DNA of 64,000 nt from NCBI RefSeq assembly GCF_029852145.1, contig NC_079977.1, positions 15,633,948 through 15,697,947 on the forward strand. Reading direction: 5' to 3'. The stretch is from Microplitis mediator (lineage: Eukaryota > Arthropoda > Insecta > Hymenoptera > Braconidae). Under the pieces are notes generated by a model. The model was not told where the DNA came from. It searched no databases and was given only the letters and a program-made list of their open reading frames with translations. Each line of letters begins with the position of its first letter. Positions within the stretch are counted from its first letter, which is position 1. Of the stretch, positions 44,192 to 54,755 are shown in pieces. Both the position numbers and the translations under genes were made by a program.

Positions 44192-45084
44192 TGTTACGTC
44201 CAGGTTGATGTTTGGGCGCTGGCGTAGTCGAGCGGTCGATTTAAATTGGACGTAATGAGAACTTACATATAATTATAAATAATTATCAAGTATGGGTTGA
44301 ACAGCAACCATTCGGTGGTTGTAATAAACTGGTTGTTTGAATATATATATATTTCTTAATATATATTAATCTGATTTATTCAATAATAAAAGAACAGTTT
44401 TGAGTGATTTGAAAATATACAGTTGAATTAGTTTATGAAATTGTTAATGTCCTCTTAACAATAATTTCAAAAGGGCGAGAACGAAGTTGAGTTTCTAATA
44501 TTGAGCCTGACTGCTCTCGATGATTCTATATTTCAGACTGACTTCTCTTGATCGAGAAAAACTAGAGTAAGTTTCTTATCAATACGAGGCGCTTGGGCAT
44601 CAGGCCCGCGCATCGTTCGATATAGAGGGGTGGATCGAGATAATGAATATTCTCGAATAATCCATGCTCTGTTCTCACGCTTTCTCTGTTTTTGTTACTG
44701 ACAAATGAGTTACTTATCTATGAACAAAAGTTATCTTAGAACAAAATAGGTATTTGTGCAGCTGCACGTCTCGAGAATTTACTCGAGGCGTCAGCGTTTA
44801 TTCGTACATAACAAATATTAAGAGAAAAATCACTTTATCAATATATTTTAAATATTCTAAATAATATTATATTATTATATTATTTTATGCTATTATATTA
44901 TATTATTATCCTATATTATTACATTATATTATTATTCTATATTATAGAGTAACTTATTAATTATGCAACTTGCTAAATTATCAATATAAATCTTAATTAA
45001 TCAGTTAGGTCTCAGATCGGTCTCTTAGTAATTAGTATTCAAAAATAATCAGAGACATCTGACGAGCATGCTGGGACGTAACAC
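44192..45084 (-). repeat. Gypsy-1 5' LTR
   Basis: 893 bases, TGTTACGTCC to GGGACGTAACA. On the minus strand its beginning matches the start of the gypsy-3 LTR at 54756, so the two belong to one family. Confidence 0.9.
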
Positions 45085-45175
45085 GTGTGTCAGAATACTG
45101 TAAAAAAAAACTAAAATCACCCATCTGTCAGAATGCTGTAAAAAAGACTAAGATCACCCGTGTGTCAGAATACTA
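45085..45175. repeat. Minisatellite remnant to the right of gypsy-1
   Basis: About 2.5 units with the same gtgtcagaatactgtaaaaa core as 21055-26581. They show that gypsy-1 split one continuous array. Confidence 0.9.
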
Positions 45176-48113
45176 TGTTACGTTTTCGCTGCACGATGTT
45201 GATGTTGAGCTCAGCTAGTTCCGTAGTATTTCTAGGTATTGGATTCTTGACAGCAAATCACCTCACGGTGACCCGAAGTAACTGGTGTTGTATTTAGATA
45301 TAAAAATAACTTTATTTACAATTGATAGTGTTCGGGCGAGAACTAAAAATAATTGGTTTATAAATTTATTGGTATTTATTAATAAATTGTATTGTTGCTT
45401 GATTACAATGAATGTGGAATGAACTCAGATTTGAGGCTTTGCGAAGTGGACTGTATGCATGATTCTGGTGTTGATGGATTCTCAGCGTGATGATGGGCAC
45501 AGCGACAGATCTGATGATGCAGAGCGATGGCTTGTAGTCTCGTACAAGCTCCTTTGAATCTCGTACAAGCTCTTTTGAATCTCGTGCGTTCTCGTTCAAG
45601 CTCGTACTAACTCGTTCAAGTCTCGTAGTTTTTCGGTCGCAGTGATTAAGCAGCAGCTGTTGGAAATAATATGTCGTTAATGGCTTGCTCGGATGTTAGA
45701 AAGATAGCTGCAGATCAGCTTAGGAGTCAGAAGATGATGCTGGTGTTCTCACAAGCTACGCATGGGCGTTGCAAGATACTCGAACAGAGCGCTGTTAGAT
45801 TATAGCTTAAGTAGACAGGTGCACAGTCACAAAAATATCTCGAGCTTCGTTTCTAATCTAGCCGATCCATCACAACCACTGACGGGTCACCAAGGTGGTG
45901 TCCCGGTTGCAGAGAACTATAGGGACCGTTCTGGGTAAGGCCTTTGTGAAAGCTTGGGGTAGGTCAGTCATTGTGATGCAGTCGGTAAGAACAGGAAGAT
46001 GATGCTGTCTGCTAGGCCATCTGACAGTTCACAAGGAGGCGCCCCGGCCGCAGGTGAGCCGGAACCAGACGCAGGAAGAACTTGTGACGGAGTGAGAGAG
46101 GTCAGATGCGGACTAGCCAGACGAGAATCCAGTAGGTACCTCTCGAAACTCTCATCTAACCGATCCACCACAACGACTGACGGGTCGCCAAGGTCGTCCC
46201 GGTCGCGGAGAACCAGGGACCAGTCTGGAGTAAGGCCTTGGCGAAGACTGGGGGCAGGTCAGCCATTATGGTGCCCTCGGTAAGGAGAGAATACCCGAAA
46301 GGATTCTCCAGAGTAGATGTGGTCCGCTATAACTACTGACGAGTCACAAGGTGGTGTCCCGGTCGCAAGTGAACCGGGACCAGACTCAGGGAGACCTTGT
46401 GACGAACTGGCAAAAGGTCAGTCATTATAGTGCGACCCAGTTAGAGCGTCAGAGTATTGACAACATGCGAGAGAGAATGGCAATTGAATCTGTGTACATA
46501 CCAAAAGTAACCCAGGTTGTAATTTACTTAGACCTGAGTTTGGTGGTGGAGTGCTGGTAGCTTGCGGCTGGATATCACGATCACACCAGTGCGGGGTGAG
46601 CCAATGCAGATGAAAGATGATCACGAGCTGCTGAGTACTCTGGACGCCACGTACTTGTTTCTTGATGGTAATAATTGCTCGCTAAACTAGGATTAATTGG
46701 AACTGAACGGATATTACTTTCACTGTTTTTAAGAAAGGATTGAGTAAACTGATATTTGTAAACTGCTGCGAAGCTGGTCAGGAAAACTGACAAGTTCGGA
46801 AACACTCGATGTGCTTGGTGTGAGAGGTCAGAGAATGACTGATTGGAAACAACGGCAACGAGTTGGTGCAGCCAGCCAGTATGCAGAGAAGAAAGGTTCA
46901 AAAAACTGGTTTGGAAGTTTCTAAAGTTTTCCATTGTCCTTAGAGCGTGAGAAAGTTCTGTAAAATTATTTATAATAAAAAGTTATGTATAAAAAAAGGG
47001 AACGAAATCTGGCGACCAAATGTTCGCGTAGAAGAGTTGCGTATGCGGGTGAAAGGCTCGCGCTGTGTACGGAAAGGATCAACTTTTATGGTCCCGAACC
47101 CGGGACGGTCATAAAAGTAGGTACACGGGCGATGTTGCGAGTAGCGCAGAGCTGAAATATTTAGTTTAAAGAGAATGAATTATAATTTTGAATATTTTAT
47201 TTTATTTCTAAAAATGCACAGTTGTTAGTTTCTTGTAACAGTTATTTAATTAATTTTTTGATGTATCAATTTTCAACAGATAGTTATAGAATTTTGAAGT
47301 TGAAAGTATACACTTATTACACAAATTATATATGTTCAATTGTCAAACTTACAGACGGTATGACTATGGACTTGATAGTTTAATAAGTTCTGGTATCAAA
47401 GATCTGGCGTAAGTATCTCTAAGCTGAGAGTATCGAAATCTGTTCTAAGCTTTACGTGTAAAAGTCTACGTTCAGGTCAAGCGTTCAGAGAGAGCCCTCC
47501 TGCTTTGTAAGCGAGGGTTCATCTAAAGTATTTTTATCACTAAAAAATAGTCGGATTGAGAGGTATTAAGCGGGGTTAAATTGTTGATCAGAGTCCCACT
47601 TATTGGTCATTGAACTCGTCATTCGTTATCAGCGCGAGGCGATTGGGCATGAGACCTGCGAGGAGGGATTTAATCCTCGGCTGATGTAAATTCTGAGAAA
47701 AGTTATTCATTTGAAAGTCAAAGACCATTTTCATATCATCTGAGTTTGTTACAAATTATTACTAATAGTTTATACACCTGTGTTTTAGAATGATTAAATT
47801 ATCTCTAGTTAAATATACTTGAAGATTAAAATGAAAAATGTTCTCATACGTGGGATTAAGTACATTCGGTGATAGTTTATTATTTGATTATTGATTTGGA
47901 AAATACACGTACGTTAAAGATATCCTTATGTTATACAATTCAAATGATGGAGTAATTTTTATGATATATAATATTCTTACGTTATCATAATTATCTACTT
48001 AAGGTACTGTAGTTGTTGGTAATTAGGGTGCCTTATTTTGGGAATAGACTATAAGTCGGTAAAATAATCTAGTGAGCTGAGAACGGGCCCTGCTTGACAG
48101 CCAGGATATAATA
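45176..48113 (-). mobile_element. Gypsy-2 3' LTR, probably containing an insertion
   Basis: Starts TGTTACG at the satellite edge. It ends ccaggatataata at 48113, which equals the family terminus ccaggacgtaaca with three transitions. A block near 47633 (gaggcgattgggcatgagac) matches gypsy-1 LTR sequence at about the same distance from the inner end. At 2.9 kb it is far longer than the other LTRs. The part from about 45200 to 47160, with its own tandem repeats, is therefore likely a later insertion or an expanded region. The adjoining minus-strand polypurine-like tract is CCCCGTTGG complement at 48114-48130. Confidence 0.55.
45870..46450. repeat. ~145-bp GC-rich tandem repeat, about four copies
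   Basis: Units contain actgacgggtc, ggtgtcccggtcgc and gtcagtcatta in order (for example 45879, 46174, 46335). They are clearly richer in GC than the surroundings. Open frames in several phases follow from the repeat; none looks like a gene. Confidence 0.7.
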
Positions 48114-48682
48114 CGCCCCGCCCCGTTGGACGAGCGCCCCGCTCGTCATTTTTTTTAACATAATGGGTCTTACCGACGTAAGGTCTATTTTCTTACAAAT
48201 GTATTAGACTTTAACTATATGATAAGTTGATAAACAGATGCCTTTCTTATTTCTTTTCTTTGCTTTGACTTTTGTTACATAATCTTCGCTTAATTATTCG
48301 TTACATAGTTTAGCTTAAAATTTCACATAAATCTAACTTACGAAATTAATTTTTTTATTTAAACTTTTTTTACATGTTTACATTTGTTTATTGATACAGA
48401 TATATTTATGATTTTCGTATATCTTTTTTTTATTAAACTTTGAGAATATTTTTATTGATACTATTAGTGGTTTTTTCTAAAGAGAACAACAAATTATTTC
48501 TCTATATATATTTTTGACATAGTTATTCGATTTTTTTCTCATGTATATTATACATACATGTATTTTTGTATAAATTTTTTTTTATATTTGAAATTCGTGT
48601 GTTAGTTAGAGTCCTTAGTCAAGGATCGTTGGAAGGAAAGAAAGTAGTCTTCAGTATTTTGTGAATGGGAAAGCGAGATAAC
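48114..48682 (-). other. Gypsy-2 3' untranslated region
   Basis: Begins with a C-rich tract and the gacgagcgccccgctcgtc hairpin, then T-rich non-coding sequence up to the integrase stop. Confidence 0.5.
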
Positions 48683-48970
48683 TTATTTATATGCTATTTT
48701 TGCTCTTTCGCAGTGAACTATTTTTCGTTTCATCGGTTTATATCATATCTCTATATCATTCTCATCTGCAAGTACATCAATAATTTTAAATGGGCCTAAA
48801 TAATTGTCGTCAAATTTACCGGTTTTTTGATTTTTGATTAAATTGATTTCTTGACCTATGGTAAATTTCACGGGATTAATTATTTGATCATAATATTAAT
48901 TGGATTATTCTTTAGCTTTTTCTAAATTTTCTTTTGCTTGTCTTTTTGTTTCACAAAGTCTACGCCCTGG
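48683..48970 (-). pseudogene. Gypsy-2 integrase C-terminal part
   Basis: The minus-strand frame ends HCERAKIAYK at stop 48683-48685 and parallels gypsy-1 36060-36260 (…HCDRAKIAH). It is separated from the rest of the integrase (52020 onwards) by a 3-kb inserted element. Confidence 0.65.
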
Positions 48971-48971
48971 C

Positions 48972-51900
48972 TTATCCGATTCCACTGAATCCCCTGAAAT
49001 CCCACCGTGTAAATGTGAAAAAATTACACACAACATACACTTAAATTACACCGTACTCCTCCGGGTTACACGATGTTTACCTGCTATTCCCACCGGAGCT
49101 TTGATGAAAGAAAGAGTACACCAATACTACACTGACTTCACACGACGACTGTTTTAGTGGAAATTTAAATTTTACGCTCAAATTACATCGTATTACACGA
49201 TTCTTACTCGCTATTCCCACCGGAGCTTCAATAGAAGAAAGAGTACACTATAACTAGACTTATTTTACACCATGGATGATTCAGTAGAAATGTAAATTGT
49301 ACGCTTAAATTTCATCCTATACAACGTATTAAATAAATTGTAAATTTTTGTTCATATAGTAGAAACTCTATACTTTTTACAAAATAATTTTTTTTTGTAA
49401 GTAGAAGTTTAATTTCTGAGAATTATTATTCATGGAAGCATTGGTAATAAATACTGATGCCACGATGTAAAATAGGATATACTATGATACCAACAAAAAG
49501 GGTACTCATCACTCTGTCAAATGACAGAGGAGTACTCGTGCCAAAATTGCTTCCAGCATTGGAATATAACACTTCTGAAATAAGTCTCTTACTAGAGACC
49601 CAACAACCCGTGGGCGCGATCTCGTGGCGAGCATAGAACCACTTCCGCTGCTGCTTATAGCACCGGTGACCTCCCTCTCCTACATATATATCCTTACTTC
49701 CGAGTTATTTTTCTCTTAGTTTAAGCATTTTTTTTTTTTGTTTTTGGTTGGAGCATATAAAAATTTTTGCGCTTAAAAAATTGTTCTTATTCCGAGAAAA
49801 TTTATTGTCTTCAAATCAAAAAATGTAATATTGTTTCAAAAAACTAACACATCTTTCTTTAAGAATATATCTCTCATGTTTAGAAAAAAAAAAACTCTTA
49901 AAACAAGTATAAACTTTTTTTGTTCAAGCATAAAAATATGTTGACTTGAGGAAAAAAAATTTTGATTTAAGAAAATTATTAACTACGTGCAAGAAAATTT
50001 CAATTTTCTGAATCATTAAACAACATCTCTTGTATCAAGATTAATTTTCTTGGTTCAAGTGAACTGTATTACTTTGTGAAAAATAAGGACTACCTCTAAA
50101 ACTTGAATTTAAGAGCTGATCTTCTGATAGAATTTTTATGTTAACATATTTCATCAATTTCTGGTGGTACCCAGAAAAAAAAAATGTTGTTTTCCGGCAC
50201 ACCCTAATTATTATATTATAAAATAATTACAACTTTTAGTATTGATTACAAATACATTTTACAATTATCTGATACTCTTGCACCAAGTAAATAATTATCT
50301 TGATAATTTTATCTTATGTCAAAATGTTTTTTTTCAAATCAACATATTTTTATGTTTTTATTTTTTTCCAGCAAAATAATTTTTTGAGCTACGGTTTTTG
50401 CGGAATCATAAGAAATAGCTCAAGACAAAATTTTTCTAAATTTTTTGGTTTTGGTTTTTGGGTCTACGGGGTCGGGAAAATTGTTTGGCTCGTTTAGGAA
50501 TTTTATTTATCTCGATAATCGATATCTCAGCAACTAATGGTCGCACAGTGATTTTGAGGGCAGCTTTAGAACGAATTAATACCCCACAAGCCTCATTTCC
50601 GATTTAAAAAAAAAATTTTTTTTTCATCCTTAATATTAATTTGAAAAACCTACAAAAAACGGACTTTTTATGGTTTTTTAGTAAATCAACCGCTGTTTTA
50701 AAAATATTGATGGAAAGGGAAATGTTGCCAGGTGATTTTACAGCTTAATGTACCCCCAAAGCCCTGGAAATTTTCAAATCGGTCCATTGAACTGTTTGTC
50801 CGGGCCGATTGTTCAAAGTTTTACAAAACAATTTAAGGAACAATCTTTGTTCCTTAATTAGTGTAATCATTACCAAAATGGAAAAATTACTTTTCTTTGA
50901 TTTTTGCGTTAGTTATTCAGTAAATGTAAGGAAAAGAAAAAAAATAAATCTCCAAATACGAGATAAAACGAGAATTTTTTTACGTTTTACTCGGAGTTTT
51001 TTTTTCCTTTTTTTATTATAAGGCTGATATTTCAGCAGCGAATTCTCGTACAAAGAACCAAAAAAGGCAAATTGTAGCTGAATAAATTTCCTAAACGAGC
51101 CAGTAATTGATTTTTCGGAAAAAAATTTTCTCGACCCCGTAGACCCAAAAACCAAAACCAAAAAATTTAGAAAAATTTTGTCTCGAGCTATTTTTTATGA
51201 TTCTGCAAAAACCGTAGTTAAAAAAATTATTTTGCTGGAAGATCTTGAAACTAGAGATTTCAAGCTTCGATTTGCTTTTTTATTTTTTTCGATACGATCA
51301 TTTTTCACGAAAATATAGCCTTCCAACAATCACTAAAAAATTTATAAAATTGTCTCGTTCCTTTAATTTTTTGGATAAGTGTAGAATTATATATAATTAT
51401 TTAAAATTATATATAATTTTTTTTACTCGGGTGCTTAAATTACATCGTATTACACGATTTTTACATGCTATTCCCACCGGAGCTTCGATGAAAGAAAGAG
51501 TACACCAAAACTACACTTATTTTACACGGCGGCGGTTTTAGTGGGAATTTCAATTTTACGCTTAAATTACACTATGTTAAACGGTTTTATTCAGTGCACA
51601 AACTCCTTTAACGTGAAAATAACTATTTTACATACTAATTACACCAAAATTTAAAAATTTTTAAAATACGCTAGAAAATGCAGACAAAACGTCGTAAAAA
51701 CTCCGAGGAAACACAGTAGAAACTTCTTGTCATCATGGCAGACAAAACACCGCTTTTTAACGAAAAACACGGTCGAAACTCCGTTGATACGTCGATTTTT
51801 TAGCGAGTTTGTACGGCGGCGCTTGAACCACTAGAATATACAGTGGAAACTCAATGGTAATAGAATGTAAAATGAGTGTCAGTAAATTAGTGTGAAACAG

Positions 51901-52020
51901 GGAGAAACTAAGAGTGAAATTTTTACAAACCCACCGTGTGATACACGTGAAATTCCGGTGTATTTTCAGTGTAATTCAGATTACACTAAGTTAACACTGA
52001 AACCCACGGTGGAAACGAAT
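48972..52020. mobile_element. ~3-kb inverted-repeat element inserted in gypsy-2 integrase
   Basis: The left end, cctggcttatccgattccac, and the right end (gtggaaacgaatccgccagg) are imperfect inverted copies. Removing the block rejoins the two parts of the gypsy-2 integrase by comparison with gypsy-1. Inside are ~140-bp repeats with ctattcccaccggagctt (49086, 49212, 51469), a nested foldback (50366-51241) and a block at 49490-50210. That block ends in caccctaa, like the 19231 palindrome. No transposase is visible; boundaries are accurate to about 10 bases. Confidence 0.65.
50366..51241. mobile_element. Foldback nested in the 3-kb element
   Basis: The left arm from ttccagcaaaataatttttt (50366) and the right arm ending in attattttgctggaa (51241) are inverted copies over about 150 bases, with weaker complementarity further in. 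Short chance frames occur; no gene. Confidence 0.75.
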
Positions 52021-53372
52021 CCGCCAGGAGGAGTTGAACTTTGATCGTGATCATCATACGTGAGAATTTCTTCAAGATAAGGAAATTCCGAAGGCATACA
52101 GGCTTGTTTCCCGTAGACCAGCTGATAAGGACTGAATTTAGTCCCTTTGTGTATACTAGTGTTATATGCAAAAACTGCAAAAGGAAGCCATTTATTCCAA
52201 TCTTTATGATTTGTGTAATATTTAATGAAATCTGTAAGAACTTGATGACTTCTTTCTAATGAGCCATAAGATTGAGGGTGAAAAGCTGTGGTTTTAATTT
52301 GTTTGATTTTAAATGCTTTAGCTACTCTCCGCATAACTTTACCGATAAAAGCCGCGCCTTGATCAGTCAAAATAACTTTTGGACAGCCATGAAGACAGAT
52401 GTAACGTTCTATTAAAGCTTCTGCAATATCATCTGCTGTTATGCCGTTTAAAGGAATAGCTAAACAATATTTAGAGAGATCATCTTGCATAGTTAATATA
52501 TATCTGTAACCATTATTTGAAATTATATTAGGTACTACGATATCCATAGCTACTTTGTCAAAAGTGTCTGAAGAAGTATCAGTAATTATTATTGGTTGTT
52601 TTGTTTTTATTCTAACTAGTTTTTTCTTTTGACAACATTTACGAACAAAATCTTCTATATCTTTCTTTATATTATCCCAGAAGTATATCTGTCTAATTCT
52701 ATTGTATGTCTTAGTCACACCTTTGTGACCTGCGAACGGAGACTTACGATTCTCCTGCATGATTTTTTGGCTCTGTTCTACTGAAGGAATAATAATTTTA
52801 TCTATACAAATAGTTATTTTTATTTCTGTTCCTGCAAATACTTGATTTATAATATTTTTAATTTTTAAACACGAAACGTTTTTCAAATTACTTCTACTTT
52901 CTGAGATGCTTGCCGTTTTTAAATCCATTCCTAACATTGTTTCTTTTAAATGTAAAAATAGTTTTAAATAATTATTTTCAATAGGCAAATCTTGATCATT
53001 ATTTTGAGTGAATAATGCAAACACTCTTTTTCGCGTAGTTCCTGACTTAATTACTTCACCTGTTTTATATTTATTTGTTGGAGATGATTTTAATAAACCT
53101 AATTCTAATAATCTTTTACCTATTTCACTGGATACAGTGCCGTCTGCAGAAATAAAACACAAATAATTGTCTTTTTTCATCTCTAAATTGTCTCTAGTTT
53201 CAATAAAATTGTTAGATTTTTCATCGATTTCTTCACCGTGAGAAATATTATCAATTACTAGCTGTGAATCATTATTGTTAAATATTGGAGGATTATTATT
53301 ATCGATTCGTGTTAGAACGTTATTAGTATGTGTTGGAGAGTTGTAAACAGGGCCCGAGGCTGCTATTTTCAT
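52020..53372 (-). pseudogene. Gypsy-2 integrase and linker, truncated by insertion
   Basis: The open frame includes the zinc region (HKGVTKTYNRIRQIYFW, with one of the paired Cys positions changed by a 3-residue loss: RKCCQKKK). The integrase core follows with MDIVVPN, LTDQGAAFIGK and GSLERSHQVL, so all three acidic residues are present. At the C-terminal end the frame runs into the inserted 3-kb element at about 52020, so the last residues are foreign. Upstream (53100-53372) is the end of the disordered linker. Confidence 0.8.
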
Positions 53373-54755
53373 CAGCTGTAATTCTTGTAATGTTATTTTG
53401 TGTAATATTTAAATTATCGTTAGAATCATTAACTAATATTGATTCGTTTTCTTTTGAATGTTCTGAATTTATAGTTTCCAAATTTACAGGTTCCAAAGTT
53501 GCAATAATATTAGGGATTTGTGGATATTTCTGTCTAAAATTATTATTTTTATTCATTTGTATTGATTTTGTTTTTAAATTTTGATAGTTATTTTTGTGTT
53601 GTATAGTATTTTTAGTATTTGATATGTGTTGTTGATGATTATATTTAGTAACGACACAGCAAGCGCATTTTATTGGCTCACGTTGGCGTGAAGATCTTCG
53701 TAACGGCTGTATATGTTGTGTAGGATTAGTATCTTTATGTACTGTATTATGTACAAATGTATTTTTTGGATTACTTAAATCACGCGATGATGATGGGGCA
53801 TTAACATGAGGAAGATATGTGTTTAAAGATTTCTGAATTCCGACCGAACTTTTAACGTTATCTATATTTTCTATATTTACACGTGTTTGGGATGTTTTTG
53901 AGTCTCGTACGACATGTTTATCGCTACTCGATTCTTCCGATGAAAAAATAACGCTTGGAACTTCCATAGGTTCTATAAACGAATTTTGTAAGGATATATT
54001 GTTTCTGTTATTTTCAATTACAGTTTTAGTATGAATGATTTTGGGTTCATCACCACCTTCGTCAGATAACCATGGACTTGCACCACCTTCATCTGGATTA
54101 CCTTTAGGTTTAACATAAGTTACTTTATTAGAATTATTTAAATTTAAAGTTTTTTCAATTTTGTTTGAATTTTTAAAATCATTTTCACGCGGTAAATTTT
54201 CGTTAGTTTCGCCATTTGAAATAATCGATTCGTCTGAGACTGCTTTCTTCTGAAGTTTCTGGAATTATAATATTTGATATTTTTAAATTGTTTTTATTTC
54301 TTTTCTTGGAACGTATCATTGGAGAAGGAGTAAAATTAGCCAATTGTGATGTTCTTTTAATTAGAAAATTTTTGGCTAAATTTCACTGAAAATTATTTTC
54401 TTTACTCGTAGGATGAGTTCGCGCAATAATGGGCGTTCTAGGGGAGGGTTGTATGGGAAGGAGGAGAGTAGAAGTATTTGTAGCTTGAATGTTAGGTTTG
54501 AAACTTGAGCCTGGTGAAGGTGTATTCAGAGTTTCAACCGCAGGGAGAGAGGATGAATTTTGTATTGAAGTACGATAAATAGTCATATTCTCTGATAATG
54601 ACGCATTTTTATTAATATTTTTGATTGGAGTTGGTACCAGAGTAATTCCAAAGTCAGTGGAATCTATTGTATCCCCGCTATAAATTCCGATTTTCTTTTG
54701 CTGATCAAAAATCTTTGTTAGAAGTTTTTAAATATTATAAATATCTGAATTATCT
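53323..54755 (-). pseudogene. Gypsy-2 disordered linker, cut by gypsy-3
   Basis: Asn/Ser/Thr-rich frames (53323-53967, 54383-54586) correspond in position to the gypsy-1 linker. The shared GASPWLSDEGGDEPKI motif is at about 54036-54090. The region stops abruptly where the gypsy-3 LTR starts at 54756, so the rest of gypsy-2 (RNase H, RT, gag, 5' LTR) is beyond gypsy-3 and outside the window. Confidence 0.6.

Larger units (their letters stand above)
26582..45084 (-). mobile_element. Gypsy-1: Ty3/gypsy retrotransposon (11.1 kb without the nested BEL)
   Basis: LTRs at 26582-27405 and 44192-45084 share TGTTA...GTAACA termini. The internal region on the minus strand runs PBS, gag, protease, RT, RNase H, a long disordered linker and integrase. 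The flanks are satellite, with CGTA on the left and CGTG on the right, a 4-bp duplication with one change. Subtracting the nested BEL element leaves about 11.1 kb. Coding frames carry many stops and frameshifts, so the copy is dead. The LTRs differ, including about 70 bases absent from the left copy. Confidence 0.9.

Noticed and set aside
45999..46283. GC-rich 94-codon frame with an ordinary-looking composition
   Set aside because: It lies within ~145-bp tandem repeats that are open in several frames on both strands; no conserved domain.
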